Of a stretch of DNA of 64,000 nt, positions 49,087-60,286 are shown piece after piece. The stretch covers positions 21,762,001-21,826,000 of the forward strand of contig NC_065873.1 of the NCBI RefSeq assembly GCF_933775445.1. Reading direction: 5' to 3'. Under the pieces are notes generated by a model. It was not told the DNA's origin and made no database searches. It saw only the letters and a list, made by a program, of their open reading frames with translations. Numbering within the stretch: position 1 is the first letter of the stretch; each line of letters begins with the position of its first letter. Position numbers and translations under genes: made by a program. The DNA comes from Argentina anserina (Eukaryota; Streptophyta; Magnoliopsida; Rosales; Rosaceae).

Positions 49087-49320
49087 GCAGGGTCGGCCAT
49101 AGGGGAGTGTCGTTTGTGCGGTTGCACAAGGTCCCCTCATCTGGTGAAGATCCCGAATTCAGATTTTACCCCCAAAACTAAAACTCTAATAAATACTGAT
49201 TAAAACCATTTTATACATATTATGCATTTATGTCTCGTTGGCAAGAGAGCTTCCATTTTCTTGACTAAGTTTGCAAACGTCTTAGGTTCAAGACCCAACA
49301 CTCACACTTTTTTTTTTCTA
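49087..49320. repeat. hAT-end-like sequence followed by a SINE-like pol III promoter
   Basis: CAGGGTCGGCCATAGGGG at 49089 looks like one terminus of a hAT-type element, followed by GTGCGGTTGCACAAGGTCCCC. At 49239-49250 TGGCAAGAGAGC fits a pol III A box, and at 49284-49295 GGTTCAAGACCC fits a B box, with a T-run at 49308-49318. This is the promoter pattern of tRNA-derived SINEs. The other end of the hAT-like element is not seen. Confidence 0.4.
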
Positions 49321-49456
49321 AATCAGTATATATTATAATTTTTAATCGATAATTTGATCCCTTCATTTAACATTTAAGTAGAAGCACCAGAAACCCCCCA
49401 CAATCATATTCTTGTTAATTACATATAGAATACTCAATAACTCGCTCATACTAGAA

Positions 49457-49653
49457 ATGGTGTGGTTATTACCACCCCACAATCTACTATGTTAATCTCA
49501 TAAATGATTGAAATAAGTATTATTGAAAAATGGTAATTTAGGTGTTGAAATGGGGTGAACAAAATAAATTTAAAGGGAAAAAAATAAAATTAGGGTGCAA
49601 AGAGAATGTGGGGTGAACAAAGTAGATTGTGGGGTAGTAATAGTCGCACCCTA
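49457..49653. mobile_element. Short MITE with ~37-bp inverted ends
   Basis: The ~197-bp element has ends that pair over about 37 bp: CCACCCCACAATCTACTATG on the left against the complement of the right-hand end, which reads inward CTACCCCACAATCTACTTTG. No coding frame is present. The duplicated target cannot be stated with certainty. Confidence 0.75.
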
Positions 49654-52600
49654 CTAAAAAATATCAACTAAACTCATGAAAAAGAAAAGAAACAGTGAAC
49701 TAATTTATATCTTAAAAAAAGTTTTTGATAATTTCTTATTAAAGAACTACAAAAATTAGTCAATAAAACCACTAATTTAGAGCAAAATCCCACTGAAAAA
49801 TCAAATATATACCATTTTTTTTAATAATTATTTTTATGTAAGATTCATTTCAAATTTGAAATTTCACATTAAACCCTCATATGCTCAGAGTCGGCCTAAT
49901 GTGGCTGACAGTTCTTTGAATTGAGACCTGAGAGAGAGGAAGTAAAGGCTAGGTTCCCCACACGGGCCATACCAACATTACTTGCCGTCTACGACAGCAC
50001 TGCCACTCCGGTTCGCCTCCATCTTCGCCGTTAATTGTATGATGACGATAATAAAAGCGAAAGCCAAGTAATCAGGATGACTTGACCAATAATATACTCG
50101 TGGTTTAATGTTGCGTACGTATCACTCTTTCACTTGTCTTCTTCTTCTTCTCGTAAACCCCACACCACAAGTTTGTATATAACATTATAACTGCACTCTG
50201 GGCTATTACAAATTCTCGATGTCACCCTAAGCTTGTATATACGTAAGTGATCATCAATTTTCTTCTCGATCGTATGTACTTAAACCGTTAAACACAGTGA
50301 AACTGTTTGCTAGAAAGACAGCCGCATATATATACCTGAAAAACGAGAACAACGTATTCAGATGCATCTGCTAAAAAAATAAACTCCTTATTAAATCCCC
50401 TTAACTTGATCATCATCAAGTTACTCACACAAAGACAAACACAATGGGATAATGTAAGTTAATCAAGTAAAAACTCGGTCAAACTATATATCTGGGGCCA
50501 CCTAGTCAACTGACCAACCAATTCTTAAAAGTAAAAACTAAACCAAAACAGATTGGCATCAGATAGACTAAATGTGGGCCGGCCAAAACTGGGATTTATT
50601 GATGCCCTTTGGGATTTAATGGATATGTTTATTTCAAGCTGAAGCTCATTCTAAAAAAAAAGAAAAAAAGGAAAAAAAAGAAGCTGAAGCTGTTCATACA
50701 AGAACATGTTGCATGCGTACGTTGCACAAATGGTTAAACATACCATTTCTGTAGACTAGTGGGATACTTGCTTCAGTAGCTTCACTTCATATTTCATATA
50801 CCATTTTTAGTAGTCAGACGCACCAGCCATGGTGCGTTCGTCGCACGGCATAATTTATCGGTGTTGCATAATGGGTGGTTGTGCATCAAATCTCATATGC
50901 AAAGATTTTATATTAATTGGGTATCTCTTCCCACTTTGGAAAAGCATTTGAGTGGGAAAAGGCACCAAGTTTTGATGTTTTGCCCATCACTTGCCCAAAT
51001 ATCTAGCTAAGGCTGCCAGCGAAAATAGATTCTCAAATTTCTCATATGAAGATATTTAGTTTCTTCGAAGAAGAATATGCTTATAGTTTAACTTGAGACT
51101 AAAAAGATTCCAATGTATAAGTAGAGATCATAAGGGACAAGGATCAGGCTTATTAGTCAATGTAATGACATGTTTTGGTGAAGCTTAAACAGCTAGCCAA
51201 TGATCTATAGGTTCGATTAATTTGACCATTTCAATAATTTATAAGAGACAAATTATTCCCTCCCACTAGTAACTATCCAATGATCTGCTTTCTAAATTTT
51301 ATATTGGCACGAGGATTTTCTAATGTTCTTTCTCTATGGACATGGATCCATTGGATATCAACTCTGAATTAGTCAATAACCAAATGGTTATCTGACAATG
51401 CTCATCTAATGTAGTGATTAGCATCAATCAACCAATTTGAGAAGCCATTGGGGCCATCGAGAATGAGCCCACAGTCCATCAATGATGTAAACAGTTTACA
51501 CTCCAGAAATGTAAGAAGAAGAAAGCCCATAAATTTTCTTTGAGATGAAGCGATCTTAGGCCTTGGTAACTATTTGTGTTGGGCTATTTGATTAATTATA
51601 TATATATATACAAAAATTGTTAACCATGTATTAATTAGTCTTAATTCTGTCTTAGTTCTGTTAATTATATTTGTCTTAGCTGTCATATATAAATAGGATC
51701 AGCTGCTCCACGTGCCAAACATTGTGTGATCTGCTAGCTAACTATATAAGCAGCTTTTCTCTTCATTTATGTAACAATTCGACATAATCAATATATCAAA
51801 GCTTTTATTTTTTCTCAAGTTGTTAAGCTTTCAAAAACAACTAAATTACACACACAAAAAACCTCTACAACTACCAACAGAGTGCAGATGAGGCATTCTG
51901 GCCAATAGAAGCGAGGGCATTAGCGGCGAAGTTGGCTTCCTGAATCTATTTGATTAATCTTCTTGGAGGGCAAAATTATAAGTTCCCATAGGACATGTTT
52001 CATTTTAAAATAGGAAATATCATAATACATTTTCCATATTTAAGAATCTCTCTTGTTTGTTTGTTTTTTGTTTTCCTCAACTCCCCTTAGTTTCACGTGT
52101 TGTTAACTTTCACGCAAATTCAAGCCAAAAGAGAATAAGAAAATAAAGGATCAGATGCGTAAAATGCCTCATAATTGTTGATACAGATAATCAGTCCAAT
52201 TATTTTGAAACTAGTATCACCTCCATTGATCTCACGATTTAAACATTAGTTCCGTGCAAGAATGGTAGTCCATAATTGATACCAACTCGTCAGCTCCGTC
52301 GCTTCTCCAATTCACCACAATTACCTACAATACAAGGCAAGAACAAATCTAGAAAATTATATCAGGGTGCTAAATTAAGAGTGATAAAAAAAACGTACAG
52401 CACATAAAGAAAGGAAAAACAGAATGAAATTCCAAGAGCATCGTAGATCATGGTTTGAGATATTTGTGTCGGAGAACTTTTCCACAGTAACCATATCATC
52501 TAATGCAATTCCACATCACTGAAGAGTGACATCCACTACTCTATAAGCAGAAACTAACCCTAAACCTTTCAAGTAAATAGCATAAATTTGATGAACAGAT

Positions 52601-53240
52601 TTAGCAAAACAATTCTTTAGCTAAATATATAATTTTAAAATACTTTTATTCAAATTTTAAGGTATATAAGGTAGCAATACATCAAAATAATCTAGTTATG
52701 GAGCTTAAAAATTGGGGGACAGATGCATCTCAACACTGTGTAAAAAATTTAAATGTAAAATTATAACAATATAAAATTCAGAATATGTATGTGAGCGATC
52801 GGATTCATTAGTCTAATACCCTAAATCCTAAACGCTAATATCTAAACAGTTCATTGGAATTTGTATCTCAAATTTCATCGATCAGACTCTCGTAGTTCAT
52901 TCAAAACGGTCTCTGATGTGAGTAGTCCTCCTATATCGGGATATTAATGTACCTTGATTTGCTAAATACCTGTTATTAGTATGGTCTCGTACATTCCCGT
53001 CGTCCGTAGAAATCAGTGGGCGGACTCTCCCGCCCTTTCTAGAGGCGAAGCGAATCATTAGGATTGACGCTAACTGATAACTGCTAGCCGCCACGTGCCG
53101 AACGACGCCGTTTAATACCTTTCTCTCCTTTATATTATATGAAACGATCATATCCAACACAACCACTGAAACTAAGAGGCAGCAGAAGAAAAGGGTTTTA
53201 GTTTTCTTTGGTGGAGAGTGAAAGAGAGAGAGAGACAAGT
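49654..53240. other. Gene-poor interval before the USP gene
   Basis: About 3.6 kb of AT-rich DNA. It includes a possible LTR-like segment near 51576-51830 (see findings), a LINE RNase H tail fragment at 51871-51942, and the USP promoter just upstream of 53241. I see no intact gene. Short TA microsatellites occur at about 51597-51611. Confidence 0.45.
51871..51942 (-). pseudogene. LINE RNase H C-terminal fragment
   Basis: On the minus strand the 72 bp read EANFAANALASIGQNASS and end in a stop. REAN-x2-AD-x-LA is the ending of RNase H domains in plant LINEs. Only this tail is left; nothing upstream continues the domain. Confidence 0.5.
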
Positions 53241-54498
53241 ATGGCCGAGAAGCAAGTGATGATTGTGGCGGCGGACGAGAGTGAGCACAGCTTCTACGCC
53301 CTGCAGTGGACTCTGGAACACTTCTTCACGCCGTTCGGCTCCAACTTGCCGTTCAAGCTCGTCGTCGTCCACGCCAAGCCCGTAGCTTCCTCCGTCGTCA
53401 GTCTCGCCGGTCCCGGTAGATCATATGCTTCATGGATCATATGCTTTTTTGTGTTTGACTATCTTAATTGGGAGCTTAATTAATCGATGAAAATGAAATG
53501 AATTAACTGCAGGGGCTGCTGAGGTTCTGCCGATTGTGGATGCTGATCTGAAGAAGCAGGCTTCTCGCGTTGTTGAGAAGGCCAAGGAATTTTGTGCTTC
53601 TAAATCGGTATGTGTTTCACAGATCTATTTATCGTCTTGTGTTTCATGATCCTATAATTGTGAGGGACTTGCTTCATTTGCAAGTCTGGCACCTTATGAT
53701 TGTTATTGTATAGATGTGATCGCGTAGTTTTATTGATCCCTAGATAACAGAATGATGCAATTTTAGTTTTTTTTTTTCTGAGATCACTCTGCTATTTCAA
53801 TATTCGTTCTATGGTTTCTTACCAGAGAATCAGAGGACAGAAAAGGAGAGAAGAACAAGTGATGAGGAATTATGATTGTTTCTCTTTTTGCATTTTGTCT
53901 TGGCATGAGTCGCATGACTTTTTGCTAACTCGTCCCATCGTTTTGCCGTTTCCATTATTGAGCAGAAATGGACAGAGTGTTGAATCCAAATTTAACGAAT
54001 AAGTTTATGTTCTAATCTGACAAGAACGAGGTCATACATATGGTGATTTTTCTGAATTTTTCATACTGTATGCAGATACAAGATGTGGGCATAGAGGTGA
54101 TAGAAGGCGATGCAAGGAATGTTTTATGTGAGGCTGTGGAAAGACACCATGCGTCCGTCTTGGTTGTGGGTAGTCATGGCTATGGAGCCATCAAAAGGTA
54201 TTTGTTTAGGGTGGCCTGGCCTTTTCCATTTGTTGTCTAGTTTCAGAGTTCAGTTGTACGCTATCATCTGTGATTGATTGGGCTTGCTTTATTGAGGATG
54301 TTAACAAGAAGATTGTGCTTAACATTATGGCCTAGCTTGAATGTTTAGCTGCAGAAGATGGTACATCATTGTGCGGAAATGTTAATGCGCTCTGTTTGAT
54401 ATTGGTGCAGGGTGGTTTTGGGAAGTGTAAGTGACTATTGTGCTCATCATGCTCACTGCAGTGTTATGATCGTGAAGAAGCCTAAAGCCAAACACTAA
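53241..54498 (+). CDS. Universal stress protein (UspA family)
   Basis: Four exons (53241-53415, 53513-53607, 54076-54197, 54411-54498) join to 159 residues, a single-domain USP. The N-terminus VMIVAADESEHSFYALQWTL is the conserved first strand-helix with the nucleotide-binding Asp. The C-terminal ATP-binding signature G-x2-G-x9-G-S is present as GSHGYGAIKRVVLGS, followed by VSDYCAHHAHCSVMIVK. The protein is therefore of the ATP-binding USP class. Plant members of this size (such as Arabidopsis At3g53990 or At3g17020 types) act in stress tolerance in the cytosol or nucleus, sometimes as molecular chaperones; the exact role is not readable here. The start is the only ATG in frame with the first strand. 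No defects are visible. Confidence 0.95.
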
Positions 54499-55337
54499 AG
54501 CCTACTGGCTGATTGCCTTCAGTTCGTTGTGTTTGTGAAATCACTGTGCCTAGAATAAATTCGATCACTCCAGTTCAAATTGTTTGATAGTTCAAACTCT
54601 AAAATTTGGGATTGGCTTGCAACATATAGTTGAGGATTATAGCTCAAACTTATGTATTAGCAAGTGATGTTTGAATTGCTGCACTATATCTATTGTCATA
54701 GTGAGTATTGATCTACAATGTGATGGCGTAATCCTATCTTGCAGAAAAAGAGAGATATTAACCCTGGTACAATGGATTTTGCCGATATATGAGACCTTAC
54801 ACTCCAAATCTAAAGAAACTGATCCACGTTGTTTCGTACTATGATGCTAACTACTTATAATCGGGGACCTAGAGTATCACTTGAATTCAGTAGAAAGATG
54901 CAAAAGTGAAGCTAGATTAGAACAGAAGAGATTGGTTTTTACTTGCCTGTATTCTTTAATGACATTGTAGGCGACTGATGTGGTTGCCAGGATGCTAGGA
55001 TTGTTCTTTGAGGGCTTTAGAGAAACACAAGCCATGAAAAAATTGAGGGCGGTATCTTCAACTTTGTTAGTAAGATATATTGCTTGTCAAAAGTTAAATA
55101 CCGCATACAACATAAAAAAATTGTTCAGCAGTTCTGCTGGTTCTGATGCTGAAAGAAGTTTGTGCGTTGGGATGTTAAAAAGAACAATGTCAGATGAAAT
55201 ACGAAATTTGTTTTGCGATATATTCACAATCTTTGGAATACATTAAGATGCCTGAATGGTACATGTCTTTGACTTACCATTTCCCTGCTTAACCTGTTTG
55301 ATACCAAAAAGAAACAGGTCGGTTGCAATTTGCTGAC
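54499..55337. other. USP 3' flank and tail of the TFIIIC-like pseudogene
   Basis: The first half is USP 3' UTR and flank. The rest lies behind the stop of the minus-strand pseudogene and may include its 3' UTR. The plus frame 54980-55246 has no recognisable domain. Confidence 0.5.
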
Positions 55338-57768
55338 TCAAAAAGTGCAGTGATCTCTCAAGACTTGTCGAGCAAGATCGAATGATCCACACTGTTTGTA
55401 GATCAGATGTAGATTAAAAGCGGCTTCTCTGCGAAGATCACAGTAACCTGGTGAACGATCATGATTAGCGTGTGGATTTTCATGGGGAAGTTTTGGTATG
55501 GGGTAGTCTTTCACATGAATGCCAATAACTTTTTCGTAGTAGGAAGCTGCAAGAGTCACAAGGCCAACTTGATGGAATGCCCTGACTATGTTGTACAAAG
55601 CCTCCTGGCTGCATTTGCAAACCCGCATGTTGTTGTAGAGGAATGCAAAGCCCTGAGCAATACAGTGGTGCTTATTCTGAAGTCTATGTCCATGCGCCAA
55701 GTTGATTAAGGCGGTTCCAGCACACAGATTAACCAGGGGATTCTCAGGCATTAACTTATAAGCTTCAAGGTATTCTCTTGCGGCATCCTGATGGCGACTT
55801 TTCTTTGTATAATGATGGCCAGTTATGATACTGGGTGGTGTACAGTCTTTTAATTTGTTGCGCCTATGCCGCCTGTGGCGCACAAATTTATAATGCTTAT
55901 CACGATACCAGTCCTCCTTAAATCTGGAAATTACTTTGTAATAGCAATTCCAGACAGCATTGCTGTAAGGGTTCTGGTCTGTGTATTTTACATAGTTCAA
56001 CCCCTGCTCAGGATCCGGAGCTGTGTATGCCATCTGAGCTCCAAGGGTCCGAAGTTCCTCCCGGAAAGCTGACATGCCTTTAGTTGATTTCAAAGCAAGC
56101 TTAGTAATCTTCAATGCTTCGGAATGTCTATTCAAGGAAGTGAGTGACTAGCATAAATCTAATATGAGGTCATGAGTCTCTTTTTCCTTGACTAGATCCG
56201 GCAGGGGAGGCTCTTTCTGTATCTCCTGTGGATCAATTTCAGGATCATCATCTGATCTGAATAATCATCACTTTGTCCGTCATGTCCAGCAGCCACTGCC
56301 TCAGCTCTCTTTTCCTCCTTTAGTTTTGCCTTTTCCTCAAGACGCTTCTTTTCTCTGTTAACTTTTCGATGAGCTGGTAAAGGAAGTGCGCGTGATCTAT
56401 TTCTCGAAAATACATTACCTGTATGCTGATCATCCAAGGCTCTGACTCTTTTTAATAATTCTTTTTTCAAAAGCTTCCTCTTCACCCCTTCTCCCTAGTG
56501 ATATGATCTGTAATGATTCGTGCACCAAATCATAGATGGCGTCCACAAGTTCCTTATGCATCCCTTTAGCTCTGAAAATGCTGCAAAGCTTCAGCTTTAC
56601 TTTTCCATCACACCACCATGGGTTTGCTTTGTCAGTTGGGAGGGGAACACAGTCTAGATTTCTCTGGGGGGACAGCAGTGATATAGCTTCATCATCTCTA
56701 GATTCTTCAAGGAGAACAGAAGCCAATGCTAATCGTGCCTCGATATGCCCTTCAAGTGTATTTAAAGCTTGGTAGAAGTAGAAAATTGCTTGCACTCTAT
56801 ACTTTAAGGACAAATAACATCTAGCAATTTTTAAATGTAAAAAGCCTTTATTAAATTCAGTGAACAGACTTGCTGCCTTGCGCATGTTTCCGAGGTTGGC
56901 ATAGCAAAGTCCCGCTTTAATTTTCATCTGAAGAGGCAGCTCGTTTCCGGAATCTAGTGTCAGTTGTGCATGCTTAATATATTGCAGAGCTTCATTATGT
57001 GCATTATTTTCCATAAGTAGAGAAACTAACAGATCAATCACACTCAAGTCAGCTTCAGTTGGATGACTTCTGAGATAATCCTCCAGCATATGGATAGAGT
57101 GTTCACGCCGACCTCATTTTGAATACGTCTCTGCTCCCAACTTCAGTGCCTTAACATAAGCAGGACAGGTTTGGACTATTTGTTCATACAATGCAGCAGC
57201 CTGTTCAAAATCTTGAAGCTGAATATGGAGTGCAGCACGGTCCAACTTCAGAGCAACAACATTTTCAGCATCAGGATCAGCTGATATTGCTCTTGAAAGA
57301 CTATACGAAGCTCCGGAAATGTTCCCTAATTCCATGAACTTTGTAATGCCCCTTTTTCGTCTTCCTTGATACCCCTCTGCAATGCCCCATCGTCATGAAC
57401 TCCGTCACTTCCTCCCTTCTTAAGCTTTCTCTAGAACCATCGTTTCTCCTGGTCTTCTTAATTGAAATTTTAGGCCGACTATCCCCAAGTGGTTTTCTTT
57501 TTTTCCTAGCTAAAGTCTCATAATCCTTCCCCACAAAATCTGGGTAACATTGCTCGGCATAAGTACCATTATCTAAAGAATCCAAAGCATCAAAGGTTTC
57601 AACTTTATCTTCCTCATCTCCCTCACCCTCTTCTTCTGATTCTTCTTCACCATCATCATCCTCTTCTTCCTCCTCCTCATCTTCTACAATGTCATCCTCA
57701 TCACACAAATCAAACACATACTTTGGAGCTTCATCATGAGCACGACTAGCATTGCCCTCTTTACCCAT
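55338..57768 (-). pseudogene. Processed copy of TFIIIC TPR subunit (GTF3C3/TFC4-like)
   Basis: The minus strand carries, without introns, parts of the TFIIIC subunit that binds RNA polymerase III promoters: an acidic N-terminus, TPR repeats (ENVVALKLDRAALHIQLQDF, EQIVQTCPAYVKALK), then DYLRSHPTEADLSVIDLLVS, KAGLCYANLGNM and the ending REAAFNLHLIYKQCGSFDLA...DHCTF. It is broken repeatedly: a large internal gap near 57340, where most of the first TPR block is lost; TGA at 57116-57114 in place of a Cys codon; a frameshift near 56487; a second near 56255; and TAG at 56150-56148. Family members are split by many introns, so this is best read as a processed pseudogene. I see no poly(A) tail or target duplication at its ends. 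It is not expected to give a working TFIIIC subunit. Confidence 0.88.
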
Positions 57769-58356
57769 TAACAGAAAAATTCACCCTCTTAAGAAAAAAG
57801 AGAAAGAACAACGAATACAGCGAAGTTGATAAAAGGGAGGACGGAACCTGGTTCAAAGTGTTGAATTTGACGTGAAAGCTCGAATCTTTCTGATGCTGGA
57901 CCTCTGAATTTCGTTAGCTAGGGCTTCGCTGCAACTTCTTCTGTAAATCTGGGATCAAAGATCAAGTCCTTAGGACTCTTTCTAAGATTCTCTGTCACTT
58001 GCTTGCCACGCAATTTCCCTTTGTTGGGCCCACTGCAACCTCTTGTTTGGCAGGCCCATCTAATAAACACAAGTTCAATAAAAGTTGTTCATCTTGGTTT
58101 CTTCTTCTCAGAAGAAAGATTAAAAGAGTGTCCTTGCATTTGAAGCTGTGACAAAACCCAACTCGCACCAGCTAGAGCTTCAGCGCATTTGGCATGTTTA
58201 AAAATCGAAGGATCATATAATTGAATATTATTCAGATGTATTAAGCTTAAAACCGAAGAATCATACAACACAGATGTGAGTCAAACTCAAAACTCTTATT
58301 CGAAACGAAAAACAACAAGAATGCTGATAAAAATCGAAAAAGGCTGAATTGTTGTT
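57769..58356. other. Spacer between TFIIIC-like pseudogene and EID1
   Basis: Includes the EID1 3' UTR (nearest 58356) and the sequence upstream of the pseudogene start. The small minus frame 58089-58271 faintly recalls an RNase H scrap but is too short to call. Confidence 0.5.
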
Positions 58357-59283
58357 CTAGGCATACAAAGGCAAATCGGTCCAGGCCCCAGAAACATGAC
58401 CGTTGTCACACACATAAGCCCTCACAACGGGGTCGCCATCATCATGGTAGCCGAACCCTCGCCGCAAACAGAAGGCGGAATGCAGATCCCAAGTGTGTTT
58501 GCAGGTACAGTAAGCGCAGCTGAGCTCAACTTGGGTCCTCTTGCCGTCCTTGATGTTCCTCCAGACTTGAGACCCCTTGAAGTCCTTGAAGAAGCCCCTG
58601 AACAGCATATAGCTGCGCCTATCCTCCACGTGGATGCATCCGGGCCAGTCGCAAATGTAGAGGCAGTCGCCGCGGAAGCGGCTGTGGAGGAGCTTGTTGC
58701 CCGGTTCGCGGCTCAGATTCCAGGCGCCGGAGGCCAAATGAGACCTCATCGACCTGCAGATCTTTCGTCTCTTCGAGATTGGAAACTCGCCGACCACTGA
58801 GACGCCGGCGGTTGTGTTTTCGGCGGGGGCGGCGGCGGTGGTTGCGGCTTCGGAGTCGTCGTAGACCGTGTCGAAATAGAGATCGTCGTAGAGAGACCAA
58901 GCGCAGTCCGATGGCGGCAGCGGTTGTTGTTCGTGAGTAATTTGGGCGGCGGAGGAGGATTGGGATTGGGATTGGTGGTCGGGGCCGAGCTCGCGTTCGA
59001 GGCCGAAGTCGGAATTGTCTAAGAGGATGCCGGAGTGGAGGAGGCCGGGGCAGCAGACGGCGAGCTTGTGGAGGGAGGACCATCCGCCGGGGGGCTCGTC
59101 GGCGGAGCAGGAGGAGACGACGGAGGGGAGGGAGGTGCGGCACTTGGACTTGCAGCAGACGTTGCGAACGAGGGAGGAGAATTTGGTGCAGGCGCAGGCG
59201 AGGCGGGCCCAGTGGCGGGGGTCGTCCTCCAGCTTGTGGAAGATGTTCAAAACGACGTCGTCCGGGAGCCGAGAGAAGAACAT
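58357..59283 (-). CDS. EID1: F-box protein EID1 (phytochrome A signalling)
   Basis: EID1 is the substrate-recognition part of an SCF ubiquitin ligase that targets positive regulators of phytochrome A far-red light signalling. A single exon gives 308 residues; Arabidopsis EID1 is also intronless and slightly longer. The F-box is at the N-terminus (SRLPDDVVLNIFHKLEDDPR, then WARLACACTKFSSLVRNVCC). A conserved ELGPD segment follows, then an Ala/Ser-rich variable middle and a basic nuclear-localisation-like KRRKICRS. The highly conserved C-terminal half carries a Cys-rich module: CLYICDWPGCIHVE, SCAYCTCKHTWDLHSAFC and CDNGHVSGAWTDLP. The start matches the family, with the F-box beginning at residue 4. 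Overlapping frames on the plus strand are shadows produced by the GC-rich codons. The gene appears intact. Confidence 0.95.
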   Translation of the reverse strand: MFFSRLPDDVVLNIFHKLEDDPRHWARLACACTKFSSLVRNVCCKSKCRTSLPSVVSSCSADEPPGGWSSLHKLAVCCPGLLHSGILLDNSDFGLERELGPDHQSQSQSSSAAQITHEQQPLPPSDCAWSLYDDLYFDTVYDDSEAATTAAAPAENTTAGVSVVGEFPISKRRKICRSMRSHLASGAWNLSREPGNKLLHSRFRGDCLYICDWPGCIHVEDRRSYMLFRGFFKDFKGSQVWRNIKDGKRTQVELSCAYCTCKHTWDLHSAFCLRRGFGYHDDGDPVVRAYVCDNGHVSGAWTDLPLYA

Positions 59284-60286
59284 TTCTGAAAGATGGTTTC
59301 TCTTTTGCTTCCTTTTCTTCTTCTTGTTCGTGTTCTTGCTCGATCTACTTCTACTGGGGCTGGTTCAATGGAAACCTCATGTTTTTATGGGATTTTTGTC
59401 TGGGAGAAAAATAAATACATGTGGCTCTCGTCCGCACTCGTCATTCAGGACCACTATGCTATTTTAAATACATGCGTCTTTATTCTCTAAAGTATAACTT
59501 ACATACGTCGTAATGTCGTACTCGTTTTTTGATATCAATACCATTTGAAAGGAGAATGATTGTGTAGAAAGAATCCCTATACTCCTAAATGGTATGGATC
59601 TAGGGCTAATTGGAGACCATGATTGTTTGAGATGTTCATGGTTTGATAATATTCTTCACTGTCAAACCTGCAGAAGTTGAAATCAAGAGCAGTCGTCGCT
59701 CAAGTGGTATGAAATCAAGCGTCTCAATAGCGACTCATGAAGATAACTCTTAAACGGTCGGAGTGCTGGACTTATCTTTTGGCAACGGTGGATGTGATTG
59801 ATGCGGAATTGAACAGGTTTTGGCCACACAGAAAATATCTGGTGCCAAATAATGGTAGGCATACCATGAACCAGGCATGTTTTGGATACCAGCATCATGT
59901 GCTTAACTCCACATGTCATTACACGATAATGGCTGAGGTATGGACACTTGACTATTTTCACTTGGTACACAGAATTAAGTCAAGTTTTGCAGGCAGTTTC
60001 TAGGACTTTTGTGTCACAACATGGTACGAGAACTCGTACGCTACCAAAGGACTATATGTCGAAATAGAGATTGTGAGCGATGAACCAGAAAGAGATTATA
60101 GCGTACCAACAGCAATATATTAGTCTCAAATGCATACATAAAAAGTTGATCATAAACATGAGTGCTAAATAATAAAGAGAAACATCCACAAACTCAAAGT
60201 CTGCTAGTATGTCTTACAATAGAATACTGCTCCAACAACAAAATCAAAATGCAATCTCACTTCTCGCTTCACTTCGGGATAAAATA
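59284..60286. other. EID1 upstream region and SR34 3' UTR
   Basis: The EID1 promoter and leader adjoin 59284. The last few hundred bases before 60287 are SR34 3' UTR. The plus frame 59737-60003 (WPHRKYLVPNNGRH) has no recognisable domain; I do not call a gene. Confidence 0.5.

Noticed and set aside
49889..49905. Second end of the hAT-like element starting at 49089
   Set aside because: CAGAGTCGGCC is in the same orientation as the first end, not inverted.
54980..55246. 88-residue frame behind the USP gene
   Set aside because: No known domain; downstream of a pseudogene on the other strand; no splice or start support.
58089..58271. Possible RNase H scrap (AEALAGASWVLSQL)
   Set aside because: Too short and too weak a match to call.
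58396..59467. Several long frames opposite or overlapping EID1
   Set aside because: Shadows caused by high GC third positions of EID1; none has a recognisable domain.
59737..60003. 88-residue frame between EID1 and SR34
   Set aside because: No domain recognised and no clear neighbouring exons.
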